Shown here: positions 45,583-56,978 of the stretch, in pieces | Layout of the letters: every line of letters begins with the position of its first letter | Position numbering within the stretch: position 1 is the first letter of the stretch | Source: Phytophthora hibernalis | Taxonomy: Eukaryota; Oomycota; Peronosporomycetes; Peronosporales; Peronosporaceae | Reading direction: 5' to 3' | NCBI GenBank assembly: GCA_012656075.1 | Contig: JAAKBF010000037.1 | Location: 169,999 to 233,998 of the forward strand | DNA: 64,000 nucleotides | The notes under the pieces: generated by a model | What the model was told of the DNA's origin: nothing | Databases searched by the model: none | What the model saw: only the letters and a program-made list of their open reading frames with translations | Program-made: the position numbers and the translations under genes

Positions 45583-46086
45583 GTAGTATCAAATCCCGCC
45601 AAATTGGCTATCAGGTATCAGGGTCGATAGGTATCAGATTTACTCCATACATTTTACTAACTACCAAGTCGGTGGATCGATTTTGTATCAGATATAGCAG
45701 TGTATCAGGTTTGTCAGGTATCATTTAGGACAGGTTAATCTGTATAGCAACTCGAAACCCTAACTCCTTACATTCCCTAACCCTAGCACCTACACGTATA
45801 GTCTGTGTATATCTTACAACGTACCCTGTCTCTCCTGAGGCACGCAGCTCGCCATCCCAGGTGAGCACGTGTCACCTAAGACATCGTCAGGTGGGGGTTG
45901 GTTTGGGAAGTACTTTCCCAATGCTCGCAGCCGAAGAAGAATCTTTTCCATATCGCAACCGTTCCGACTTCCCTACACTTTCCGACACTTAGGATTCTAG
46001 GTAAAGACGGTTAGAGCGCAGGGCTTCGGCCCTGAGAAGTCTGTTCGAAACGGACCGGTGTTAATTTTCAACACTTGGTGTTTGGA
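45583..46086. other. No gene seen; repeated 'tatcag[a/g]t' phrases
   Basis: The phrase 'gtatcaggt/gtatcagat' occurs several times between 45320 and 45730 on the plus strand. This suggests a decayed short repeat surrounding the transposase-tail fragment. Confidence 0.4.
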
Positions 46087-46250
46087 GCTGCGAGTGGACG
46101 GCTGCTGCGAGTGGACGGCTGCTGCGAGTGTGTGAGCGCGTGGACGGCTGATGCGAGTGTGTGTGGACGGCTGCAGCGAGCATGTGAGCGAGTGGACGGC
46201 TGCTGCGAGCGTGTGTGGACGGCTGCAGCTGCGCGTGTGGACAGCGGAAG
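46087..46250 (+). repeat. GC-rich degenerate tandem repeat
   Basis: Units of 18-32 bp built on 'gtggacggctgctgcgag(tgtgt)' recur about seven times with length changes. The sequence looks like an expanding minisatellite. Open frames through it are artefacts of the repeat. Confidence 0.8.
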
Positions 46251-46446
46251 TGTGCGTGTTGGCCCATGGCATGACGTGCGCGTGAAAGCTGCTGCTGTGG
46301 CTGTACTGAATGCGAAGAGCATGTGAAACTGTATATCTGTGTGTCTTATCTAACTCCCTTACACGTGACCTGAAACAGTGAAGATGTCTTGCGTCTGGAC
46401 TGGAGCTGGGTCGACGATCCTACCGATCTCAAGGAGCCGCTTGTGG

Positions 46447-46830
46447 TTAACAATGCGCTCGTCCAAGTCTTTGGAGTGGGAGCAGCGCACGCAGAACGCT
46501 GCCAGAGCCTCTTGCCTTGATTCCCTTCTCCTTCAGAAACGCCAGCATGGAAGATTCAGCGCGAATACCGAGATCGAGGACTTGATCGTTGTATCCCGGT
46601 GCCTGCTCGTCAAGCGTGAAGCCTTCTTCGATGAAGATCTTCATGAATGCAACAACGTGCCGGGACTCTGACTTCTTCTGTCTTTCCGCGGAGTCCCAGA
46701 CGCGAGGCACCCGTGTGTACCATTCGAGCCACGCGTTCGACAGGTTCGTAGCAGCCTTCTTTCTGCGCTTGGGATTCGGTGCTTGAACTGATGCTTCTTG
46801 TTCTTTTTCTTCATCTGGTGTAGCACTCAT
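46447..46830 (-). pseudogene. Crypton-associated unknown protein fragment
   Basis: A minus-strand frame starts MSATPDEEKEQEAS, has a basic KRRKK patch and then NAWLEWYTRVPRVWDSAERQ and HVVAFMKIFIEEGFTLDE. The text is well formed and ends with SGSVLRALLPLQRLGR. I recognise no named domain. It lies just downstream of the tyrosine recombinase on the same strand, so it may belong to the same Crypton. This pairing is inference from position. Confidence 0.5.
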
Positions 46831-47046
46831 GCGCCGCTTAAGTAGGAGAGGAGCACATCAGCCTGTTACTGTCAATAAGCTCTTTAATGACAGACGCATG
46901 ATGACAGCCAGCGCCACAGCATTGGGTCCTATTCTCTTGGTCCCCCTTTCAGCAGAATTGGTCGAGATGGTGCTTCAACGCAATGGACCACGCAAGCACG
47001 TCCGCGGTCGGGATTATCGCAGCACTCAAGCACTCCTCCATCCGAG

Positions 47047-48442
47047 CTACGAACAAGCTTTTGGTACCAAACCCTTCATGAGGGGAAGATACTTAATCAG
47101 GTAAGCCGTCAGAACCCCGATAACCTTGCGACTCACGGTTAGCGCTTCGTCCCTAAGGCCTGTGTAGGAAGAGAACAGCAAGGACTGCAAGCGCGCTAGA
47201 CGTTCCTGGGCACCGTGGTCAAGTACGGTAACATCTGCGAGCTTGGGACTTCGTCTGGCTTCCAACCACTCAGGACCCGGGCTACCTTCCTGTCCTCGCG
47301 AGGAGTGTTGAAGACGTAGGCGAACCCTTTGTTCGTCTTCGACATATCCCACGAGCCCCGATCGAAGATCCACTGCGCAGCCAGGCGCTCGTCTCCGTTC
47401 GCATGCTGGGCGCCGCCTCTGCGAAACGAGTGAGACGTCAGGTTGCTCGTCGGACCTGCCGCGTCAGCCACGCGCTTGAGCAACCGGTTCACATACGCTT
47501 GTACTCCGTCTTCACCGCGCGACTGTCTTGGCGGCGCAAGTGAGGATGGCGTCCCAGGCGAGTGGGTAGCCTGCCGCACAGGAGCTTCTTCCGGCGAAGC
47601 AATGGATTGCAGCAAATCGAGCAGCGGTACCCCAGCGTCCAGCTTCACTGCAGCGGGCGAGGACAGCGTAGGGAGCTGGCTTAGCAAGGAGGAGCATGGT
47701 CCCTGCTGCATCATCAGGGCCACGGCTAGGGTGAAGATGGGGCAGGTCAGGAAGTCGTCGCGATCAGGTACGAGCGTCAGGCCTTGTTCTTTAGATGTTT
47801 TCACTCGGAGCATGAGGATGTGGAAGACGTCGTCCGCTAACATGGTCACGTGCTGCTTGCTCATGTAGGCGAGGTCCGAGGAGCGTCCAAAGCAGTGCCA
47901 CATAAGTCATGCAAGCGCTGCATCCTCGTAGTACGTCACGACTGCCGCTGCTGAGTAGAGATGGAGCGTCAACGACCGTAGGTCGGACTTCGTGCAGGGT
48001 GGAGCCTTGTTAATAAAACCTCCTTTTCACGTTTCATGCAGTGCTTTTCTAATGTTTTACCCATTTTTAAGAGGTCAGCTTCGCTGGGCTGTCTAAGATG
48101 AGGGTATTCCTCAAATAGCCACAGCTTCACATTTGTAAAGTAAGAGATAGCAGAGTTTCGAGAGAGCTTACCTTTCTTACCTTCGTTCGTAGCTAGATAG
48201 TAGCCAAACCGGTCCATAAGTGCTGCGACGCTTTTGCCTGCATTTTCACTGAGAATGCACGCTTGGACAATGTCCATGCTCACATTTTCAGCTTGCAACA
48301 TCCGGTTAAACGCACAGATTGCGGTGGTGCGAGCTTTCTGCGTGTTGGCCGGGACAAAAGAGGCGAGACTCATGCTGGTTGAATGTCTCTTCTGCTTTTT
48401 GACGGGTAATGGTGAATGGCTGACAGCTACAGTGTCCACCAC
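47047..48442 (-). pseudogene. Crypton tyrosine recombinase, frameshifted
   Basis: The N-terminal part (48442-47969) is a helical core-binding region (AALMDRFGYYLATNEGKKG, SYFTNVKLWLFEEYPHL). After a shift near 48020 the frame reads GFINKAPPCTKSDLRSLTL and then CFGRSSDLAYMSKQHV from 47903. The catalytic block is LTSHSFRRGGAQHANGDERL (the H-x-x-R motif) and NKGFAYVFNTPREDRKVARV, which holds the candidate nucleophile Tyr. A further shift near 47210 leads to the C-terminal LADVTVLDHGAQERL. Cryptons are DNA transposons that use such recombinases and move via circles. Three frame breaks suggest an inactive copy. Confidence 0.78.
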
Positions 48443-48951
48443 CGCAAACCGTCCTCAACCTAGACTAGGATGACACCTAGCTATTGGAACCGCGTTAATA
48501 TTTGAAATAATTGTTTTTGACTTGTTTTTTGTATGGGGATATATATATATTGCTCGCATTCCGACAAATATTTGTCGGAATGTGTCGGAACGGAAAACCT
48601 ACACCTAATGCACCCTATTGGCTAAATTTAGCGAAATGAGGCACTCCTATTGGATAATACTCTTAATTCAGTGACCAGACCACCATCTCACACGTCTATC
48701 TGTCGGAAAACGTGTATATTCATCCATAACTTTTACCATGACTCCCAGTAAATATACATGTATGTATAACGTCTTCGCCTCCTGAGCGCTTTCCGGTTCC
48801 AGGAACCGTTACCGCAGTGATCACTATCAACCAGATGAGCATTCCCGTCTCACGATTACGGCACGCACGTGGTTCTGTACCCATATCAGCGTCCAGTCGT
48901 AGACCCTATCCGAACAGCAAACGTACGTCAGTCACCAAAATTCCAGTCAAG
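48443..48951. other. AT-rich intergenic region before the first LtaS-like gene
   Basis: Contains atatatatat at about 48540 and a short tandem-like 'tttgtcggaatgtgtcggaacgg' stretch. Promoter elements for the gene at 48952 are expected here but I could not identify them. Confidence 0.45.
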
Positions 48952-51286
48952 ATGAAGAGTGCGTGGCTCGGCTGGGCCTTCGTGCTGTGTGTGGCGCTGC
49001 TCTTCTTCTCCGTCTCCCGCCTGCTGACGCTGCGCAGCCTCATCTCCATGTACGGCACTCCCGAGACGCCACGATGGACGTGCAGACCGCTGCTCTGGCC
49101 TTGGGGATGCTGGAAGACCTCGTGTGCGCCACGTACCTGTGCGCCGCGCTCTGGGGCGTCGACCGCTGGCTGCGCAGTCGTCAGGCGCTGACCGTTCGGT
49201 GGCGCTGCGTCGTGACGTTCGCGGCGTCGTGGCTGCTGTTCGCGCTCATGGCGCTGCCGTTCGTGGCCGACCTGCTGCTCGTGCGCATCCGAGACATGCG
49301 CTTCAGCTTCGATCTCGTGAAAATGGCCATCCACGAGTCCAGCAGCGCTGGGGCGGCCGAGATCTCGAGTGCAGAGGTGGACAAGGCCTACATCAGCGCC
49401 TGTATAGCTGTAGCCACCGCCACCTTCTTCGCGACAGTACGAACGACCAACGAGTGGGCGGATCTCACGCGCTGGAGCCCTGCGGACGGCGTCAATGGCC
49501 TCGTCGCGGCCTTTTTGCAGCAAAAAGTTCCGCTGGACCAGGAGCGCAGCTTGGAGGAAGGTGCAGCCGAGACCATGCGGTTCTTGAGCTCTGGCGTACA
49601 GAGTGACAAGAGTGTGGAGGACCAAAAGGGAGCTGTACAGTGGTGCGGTCCTCGTGTGCACGCGGCTGTGGTGGTAGTGACGCTCGTGTTTCTACCAGCT
49701 TTTGTGTTGTCGCTGAGTCAGGTCTGCTCGGCGCTGGTGGCGTACGCGGCGCTGAACGCGACGCTGAATGAGCTCTTCATACACGCGCTGTACGTGTCGT
49801 CCCAAGGGTTCGTGCCGTTGATTGCGGACGGATCCATTGACTCGGCCAAGAGGTTCATCCACACTGCCACGGAGGACTTTGAGCTCTTTGAGGACGACTC
49901 GCTGTATCGCCGAACCATAGGCTTCCACGGAGACTTGGCGTTCGAAGTGCCGGTGGAGAAGGACAACCCGCCCAACGTTTTGCTGCTCGTGGTCGAGTCA
50001 TTCCGGTACCACGACTCGCACTACCTCGTTGGGGACGAGGACCCGTCCAACTTGTTCCGAGGCAGCAACATGACGGTGACACCAAACTTTGATAAGTGGG
50101 CGAAGCGAGGCGTGGCGTTCAGCAACATGTGGTCGAGTTGGCGCACAAGTCGCTCCGTGGAGAGTTTGCTGTATGGACAGGTGCCGTACGACAGCGTGGC
50201 CAACTCTGGCATGTCTGGTGGAAAGAAGGATTTCATGCTTGACGGTTTGCCACAGTTTTTCAAGACTAAAGGGTATGAACCGTTCTTCACTACAGGCTGC
50301 AAGACTGACTACGATGACTGGAGAACGTTTCTTTCCTCACACGGCTTCGACACAGTGTGGGGCGAGACGAGATGATCGAATTAGCAGAGCGCGATCTGGG
50401 AATTAAGCCTGATCAATGGTTTGGAAAGGAGCACCGAGGGCTCTATTGGGGAGTGCACGATGACGTGAGTTTCCAGCTTCTTGGCGACCTCATGGTGAAC
50501 AAAACCATGGAACAGAACGGACGCGTAGCAAAAGGAGAAGCTAAGAAGCCGCTTTTCCTCACGCACTATACGATCTCGAGCCATGTATCGTACGAAGAAC
50601 GCCCAGAATGGTACGCAAAATCCAAAAGCCCGACTTCTCTGCGCTCTATGACGGTATGGAATATGGGAGCTGCATCAAGAACTACATGGAAATGCGGTAC
50701 TTTACGGACATGGAGTTGGGGAAGTTCATGAACCGCATGTCGGACACAGGAGTTCTCAACGACACTATCGTTGTTATCGTGGGCGACCACGGACAGGCTC
50801 CAGAGGCCGGAAACTACATTCCCGAGGCACGCGATGTATCCGTTCATCATGTTGCGGGTGCTCTCGTTGCTGAGGGTCGGCTAGGGGAGGCTGTAGGATT
50901 GAAGATTGAAGACGCTACCGAGCAGTACGACATCATGAATACGCTGGCAGATATTGTTGGCGTTCCGGAGGAAGGATTCCTGCAAGACGGTGTGGGTCGC
51001 TCCTCAAGCGCCAGTCGAAGTTTGGTGAGAGAGTTGTGTACAGCAACAACCCCAGCCGAAAATGGCTGTGATCCGTGGAACTGAGCGACTACGCTACGAT
51101 CGTGCTGCAAGGTCCGTGCTTCTACACGACGCTAAGGCCGACCACGACATGCAATTCGACTTGTTTCCTAATCTTACAACGGAGCAACAGAACGAGTGGC
51201 TAACGTGGCGTGACAATGGCCGACAGCTCACTGAGTATTACGCCCAGCGATGGGACAAGAAGTGTTTGTTTGCAGCAACGTGCTGA
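48952..51286 (+). pseudogene. LtaS-like membrane sulfatase-fold protein, copy 1 (frameshifts)
   Basis: Starts MKSAWLGWAFVLCVALLFF, though an in-frame ATG at 48817 is possible. Five hydrophobic helices lie in the first 270 residues, followed by a soluble catalytic domain. This is the layout of bacterial lipoteichoic acid synthase and related sulfatase-fold (PF00884) enzymes. Motifs: NVLLLVVESFRYHDSHY (first metal ligand), NMWSSWRTSRSVESLLYG (Thr/Ser at the usual nucleophile place) and VVIVGDHGQAPE (metal ligands Asp-His). One-base shifts are needed near 49065, 50370, 50618 and 51040. The stop is at 51284-51286. The substrate is unknown; phosphoester or sulfate ester chemistry outside the cytosol is inferred. 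The paralogue lies tail to tail 120 bp away. The shifts may be assembly errors. Confidence 0.75.
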
Positions 51287-51406
51287 GTATCATAGATAAT
51301 GCAGCCACATCGACAAGCTGCAGCGAGACAAGTAAACTGCAAAAGGAGGATCAAGTTTTAGTTTTATTACGCCTTCAAATTCAAGCCTGAGTTTTGATGC
51401 CTAAGT

Positions 51407-54077
51407 TCAGCATGTTGCAGCCAGCAGGCACTTACCCTCCCATCGAGTTTTGTAGTACGCGGCGACTTCGCGTCCTTTGTTGCGCCAATCTCGCCACTGG
51501 TTCTTCTTCTCGGAGGAGAGCGTTGGGAACAGATCGTGCTGCATATCGTGGTCGCTGAAGGCGTTGTGTAGCACCACAGAGTCCGTGCTCCGGTCGTAAC
51601 GGAGACGCTCGTGGCCGCGAACAACCGAGTTCTTGACGTTCGGATTGTTGCTGTACACCACACGCTCTCCGAAAGGAACGATGCGCTTGAGCGAGCGACC
51701 AACTCCATCCTGAAAGAACCCGCCTTCTGGAACGCCGGTGATGTCGGCCAGCGTGTTGAGCATATCGTAGTGCTCCACCGCATCTTCAATCTTGAGCCCA
51801 ACGTACTCACCTAGTCGACCTTCAGCAATGAGAGCACCAGCTACGTGTGTGCACGAAACATCTCGCTTCTCGGGCGTGTCGTTCCCAAATTCTGGAGCTT
51901 GTCCGTGGTCTCCGACGATTAGAACGATGGTGTCGTTGAGGACTCCCTCGGTAGCCATTCGATCCATGAATTTCCCGAGCTCCAAGTCCGTGAAATAACG
52001 AATTTCGAGGTAGTTCTTGATGTTGCCGGAATGCTCTTCACCCTCATAAAGCGCTGAAAAGTCTGGTTTATCTGACTTCGCGTACCATTGAGGACGAGCT
52101 TGATACGCCACGTGACTCGTGATGCTGTAGTGCGTCAGAAACAGCGGCTGCTTAGTTTCACCTGTTGCCACTCGGTCGTTTTGCTCCAGTGTCTTGTTGA
52201 TCAAGAGGTTGCCCAGGATCTCGAAGCTCACATCGTCGTGCACTCCCCAGTTGAATTTGCGTTGCGCAGGCCCCTTCCAGTCATCGGGTGAGATGCCCAA
52301 GTCGCTCTCGCCCAACGCCATCATCTCGTCTTCGTCCCAGAGATTGTCAAAGCCATGAGCAGGCAGGAACACATTCCAGTTGTCGTATGCGGTCCACGTT
52401 CCGGTCGTGAAGAACGTCTCGTACCCCTTTTTCTTGAAAAGCTGCGGCATCCCAGCGAGTTCCACGTCCTTCCTGCCACCTGCTGTATCGGTCGCTTGAG
52501 TGGAATCGTACGGGATCTGCGCAAACATCAAACTCGCGAGTGAGCGACTGGTCTTCCAACTGGACCAAGGTTCGGGAATGCCACACCGCGCTTCGCCCAC
52601 TTGTCGAAGTTGGGCACAATGGTGCCGTTCCAGCCCTGAACAAGTTGGACGGGTCTTCATCGCCAACCAAGTAGTGCGAGTCGTGGAAACGGAACGATTC
52701 CAGTGCGATGACGACCACATTGGGCAGATTGGTGTCGTTCACGCTCACGTTGAACGCTAAGTCACCGTGAAACCCGGTAGTTTGGCGATAGAGTGAGTCG
52801 CCTGCGTAGAGCGTGTAGCTCTCGGTGGCGTGGATATATGCAGAGGCTCTCTCGATGGTGCCGTCTGCAACGATCGGTACAAATCCAGCCTCTGTAACCT
52901 TCAGCGCCCGCATGAACAGCTCGTTGATGGTCGTGTCCATCGCCACGTTGGCCACCAGCGGTGAAGACACCTGACTAGTGGCCAAAACAGCCATTGGCAT
53001 CAACACGAAAGCGAGGAGTGCCACGATAACTTGCATCACACACAACATCCAGTCGACACTTTGAATCCAGAGCACCACGCGTCTGCACTTGGTTGCTGAA
53101 ACACTCGAGTCACTACTTGTAGATGCACAGACAAACTTGTCCACTGCGACTACTTGGACGCCACTGCAGCTCAATCGCTTGGGCGTGACAGTCTCCGCGT
53201 ACGGATTAAACGCGCCGCTCTCCAGGAGCGACTCAGCCACGTCGTCGCCAGCATCGCTCGAGTCGCTCGAGTCAGGGTCCTCCTTGGGCGTCCACAATTC
53301 ATCATCGAGTTTCTTGTATCGGAAGGGGTTTCTCCTTACCATACACACTAGTGCGTGTGCTGGGTTCCAGCATTTGAGGTCGCCCCACGACGTCCAGGTG
53401 CGTACTGCAGCGAAGAAGGTGGCAACAGTGACGAGGATTGTTGCTGCGACGTAGGCTTCGGTGAATTCAGCGCTGGAGATGGCGACGCTGCCCACCATGT
53501 CGCTCTCTTCGATGGCCATCGACACGATCTCAAAGGTGAAGCGCATGCTCCTCAATCGGACCAGCAGAATGTCAGCGACGAACGGAGCGGCCGTGGCGAC
53601 GAACAGCATCCAAGACGTCGTGAACGTCACGACCCGACGGATAACGCACTGCCGCTTCCACCGGATGAAGGTTTGCACCGTCATGCTGTCGGGAGAAGCG
53701 CCAAGCAACCAGTTCAAGATACAGTCGATGAGCCACAGCACGGCGACGAGGTACGTGGCGCAGAGGAGGTCTTCCAGCAGACCGAGACCCAACGACCCAA
53801 GCGCCACGCCAGCTGTTCGGTCGTTTTCCGTGCCGTACATTGCAATCAGCGCCGACATCCCCACGCAGCGATAGACGAAGAAGAAGAGCAGCACGACGAC
53901 GTAGACGAAGAGCCATCCGAGCCACGGACGCGACCAGAAGCTGGAGAGCTCCATCTGCAGGAGCTCGCGGGGCTTGAGCCAGCGTCGACGCTTGTTGTCT
54001 CGAGTGGCATCAGCAGAAACCTTTTCTTCTCGCATCGAGGCCTCGACGCTCAGAGCTGCAGACGAAGATGACATCAT
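51407..54077 (-). CDS. LtaS-like membrane sulfatase-fold protein, copy 2 (possibly frameshifted)
   Basis: From ATG 54077 the frame has a 45-residue basic cytosolic tail, five hydrophobic helices (including WLGWLFVYVVVLLFFFVYRC and TFTTSWMLFVATAAPFVADI), and a Ser/Asp-rich loop absent from copy 1 (EDPDSSDSSDAGDD). It then reads NLPNVVVIALESFRFHDSHY. Two shifts between about 52650 and 52565 are needed to pass WNGTIVPNFDKWAKRG and reach SSWKTSRSLASLMFAQIPY. The remaining 380 codons, with VLIVGDHGQAPEFGN, run open to TGA at 51407. Residues aligned with copy 1 are highly conserved outside the loop. With only one short broken patch this copy is likely functional if the patch is an assembly fault. 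Confidence 0.78.
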
Positions 54078-54460
54078 TGCAGCTGAACGAAGAGGAGGCG
54101 AGTGCTTGAAAGTTGGCGATTTGGGGAATGACCAAACAGCAAAGGCAAGTCGGAGAAAAGAGCCCGTGCAGGAGGCGTTAGCGTGTATTGATCAGTCATT
54201 GCCCAGTCATCGTTTCCTAACAAAGCCGTCGCCAGAGATGCAGCAGTCGTAGGTGCCGCCACCTCAACATGACGTTGCAAAGGTTCTTTTTTTCTTCGGA
54301 ACCCACGTTTGCTGTCCGTATGGCGACTAGCAAAGATCCTCATTCACATGGCTACATTCTGAGCCGGTACAGCGCAACTTCAAGTGAAAACGATTGTACC
54401 GGTGTTTTGGCACATCATTGCAGTACAATTAATGTCCGCCACACCACTTGTCGCTTTGCT

Positions 54461-55120
54461 ATGGTGCATTGGGGGACGGTGTTCGTGACGGTGACGGCGG
54501 CGAGTTTCCTGCTGGGACGGCGCGAACTGCCCAAGATCGGGCGCTTCGTGGGGCTCTACAGCGGTCGCAGCGTGGGGGCAATCGTGCGTGCCAAGAAGGA
54601 GTTCTTCGACGCTACTAAGGACAACGACCTGGTCAAGGTTAGGCGAAAACCACGTCAAAACCCTAACTTGTGCAATAATCCCTTAACATCCACGTTTCCT
54701 GCAGTTGCAACGCGAGTTCCAGCGCGGCATTGAGGAGCTCAACGAGATCCGCTCGGAGCTCACGAGCGTCGGCAGCATGCGGCGGCCTCTGCAGCCCTCG
54801 AGTCCCAGTGGAGACACTCCCCGGGCAGTACAGTGAACCATTCGGCTGCTGCTTTTGGAGCTACTGCTACGGCTTCAGGCACAGGGCTGAAGACTTCCAC
54901 TGGACGCTCTAGTGTGGATCTGGCGTCCACCGCCGAGTACGAGACGCAGGACGGCGTACGGCGCAGCGCAGAGGCCAGCTTGGCCTTGGTCGAGCTCAGG
55001 CTCGCAGAACAGGGCAAGTTTTCACCCAGAGTGGAGAGTCAGGAGGGAGGCGCGGACTACGTGTCTGCCAGTATCATGGACAGTTTGTTGCTGGACCAGA
55101 AGAAACCCAAAACAAGTTAA
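54461..55120 (+). CDS. TatA/TatB-like small membrane protein (one frame problem)
   Basis: Exon 1 (54461-54637, 59 codons) encodes a short hydrophobic helix (WGTVFVTVTAASFLLG) followed by RRELPKIGRFVGLYSGRSVG. This recalls the TatA/TatB pattern of one membrane helix, then a (G)xxxLPxxGRxxG hinge and an amphipathic helix. A 67-bp intron (GTTAGG...CTGCAG) follows. Exon 2 starts LQREFQRGIEELNEIRSELT, a charged helix as in TatB. After this, a one-base shift between 54765 and 54833 is needed to continue through a Ser/Ala-rich linker to GADYVSASIMDSLLLDQ, stop at 55118-55120. Family role: Tat components move folded proteins across membranes with TatC. The assignment rests on pattern only. It is divergent, head to head, from LtaS-like copy 2. 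Confidence 0.5.
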
Positions 55121-55977
55121 TTGGGGACAGGACATTCAAGGGGACTGCTTTTGTTAGGTTATCACTGTTGAGTTTCTGCAGTACGGGTACTGTAGCTGTC
55201 TCATTGGTTCCAGCTTCAAGGCATGTCGATTATGAACTCGTCGGCTTGGTACGGGCTGGCGTCGGAGGTGTGGGCATCATTCTGGTTGGTGTTCGACAGC
55301 CATGCCTCCGTATTGGCGTTGCGGGCTGGCAGTTGGGGATGGATAACGGTTGCGAAGATTGCAGCACACGGAGGGGAAGATTGGGTTTGAACGAGAATCA
55401 TGCAAACAACACGATTGTGAGTGTTTATTTTTGCTGAATGAATTCTACGAATGTGTGGCAGTGCAGTCTGCCCGACTGTTGGATTGGTCTTCCACTCATG
55501 TTCTGAATATAGCGTCACTGAGGTTGTGGACAAAGTTAGCGGGGATCTCGGAAGAGTGACCCCGTCACTCTCGGATACACATCGTCACAAATGGTGTGGG
55601 ACACACCATGGCCACGTCACCAACGTGCCACAACACTTCATATTACATTTAGGACAAACTATACGTTACTTAGAAAGAACGCCCTCCCAACACTTACATT
55701 CTAACCAAAACACACTCACTGTACTCACAGCACCCACAAACAGAAGATGCCACCTCGAGGTGTACCTTTATCACCCCAGGTTTGCCTCCAACACAAACGA
55801 CTGGACCAGAAACACTCTTTTCTCTCTATGAATGGCCATCACTATTTTGGCCAATCTAAACATCCTATTAGGGCGATATTTGTCCAATCAAGACACTAGG
55901 CTCGCCTTGGTTGCACCCCGTAAACCACTTCCTAAATCACCGCCGTTCGCCACGACCACCGCCGCCACCCCACGACC
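55121..55977. other. No gene seen between TatA/B-like gene and MULE
   Basis: Some frames of 70-126 codons exist (for example 55451-55831) but show no family pattern and biased composition. Probably the 3' region of the gene and the 5' part of the MULE element. Confidence 0.45.
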
Positions 55978-56978
55978 ATGACATCGAAGCTCCAGTGGAT
56001 TGCGCTCGCGCACCACCTACCTAAGCACGACTCCGAAATTCTCATGTAGTCATTTGCCCCGTTCAAAGTCGCCAAAAGCAACCTCAGGCCTTGCAATATC
56101 TGCACGGAGATCACGCCGCACAATAAAAAGTCTCAACTGCTAAGTTGAATCTCTTCAACGTGCACGACTGCCTCTCCGTACGCTCGTTATCCGTGGCGAG
56201 GAAAACTAAAGACATGTGAAACGCTGAAGATCGTGACGCTCGCTGAAATTGGCGCCCACGTTACACAAGTGCGCCCTCCGCGGGCTCCACGTTTAACTGA
56301 GTCCATGAAAGCCTTCTCGCGGGAGCTGACTACCCAAGGTCTCAACCCTACTCGCATCCACCACGGCATGCTGAGACGCTTCGACGTGGATGCACAGAGC
56401 TTGCCAAAAATCTGTCTACAGTCCAGCGTTTTGTCGGAAACTACAAGAAGCGCCATCTGGGCTTTAACGATTACCACGATCTTATCGTTGACAAGGTTCG
56501 TGATGGTACGTACACCGGGGATGAGGGCGACCATGTCGCCTTCACGTTTGCGTGGTGGGATAAAACCGACGGGAGGCCGTATGTTGGCCTAAAAACTGAC
56601 GATGACCCTTTCATGCTGGGTTTAACCTCCAAGCGTCTGTTGCAGTCTGCCGGCCGAGACACCAGCACCTTTGTGCTTCATGTCGACGCTACGTTCAAAC
56701 TGAACTCGTCGTACTATCCTGTCGTGGTGGTGGGCATCTCAGACCGACTTCGGCCGTTTCACCCACTGGCGCTCTTTATCGTTTCACAGCTCACTGAGAT
56801 TGTTTATGTGGAAATGCTGGCCGCGCTGCGTCGTATATATCACAGGGTAATGGGCGTGCAGCTCAAGGTGAATTTCGTAATGGCAGACGCTGAAGCACCA
56901 ATGTACACAGCGTTCGAAAGCGTCTTTGGCATGGACAATGACTATTGTGGTGTTGTGATTCACAGAAAACGTCGTTAA
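55978..56978 (+). pseudogene. Second MULE transposase, truncated and frameshifted
   Basis: From ATG 55978 (MTSKLQWIALAHHL) there are in-frame stops at 56047 and 56146, then ARYPWRGKLKTCETL and RPPRAPRLTESMKAFSRELT, the DNA-binding region of oomycete-type MULE transposases. A shift near 56400 gives FVGNYKKRHLGFNDYHDLI. The DDE domain starts STFVLHVDATFKLNSSYYPV (first catalytic Asp) and includes FVMADAEAPMYTAF (second). The sequence stops at 56976-56978, before the C-x2-H and SWIM parts seen in the copy at 4.6 kb. It is therefore a 5' fragment. Confidence 0.78.

Noticed and set aside
54828..54884. A 57-bp second intron in the TatA/B-like gene
   Set aside because: The GTACAG...CACAG splice would create an immediate TGA, so a one-base frame problem upstream fits better.
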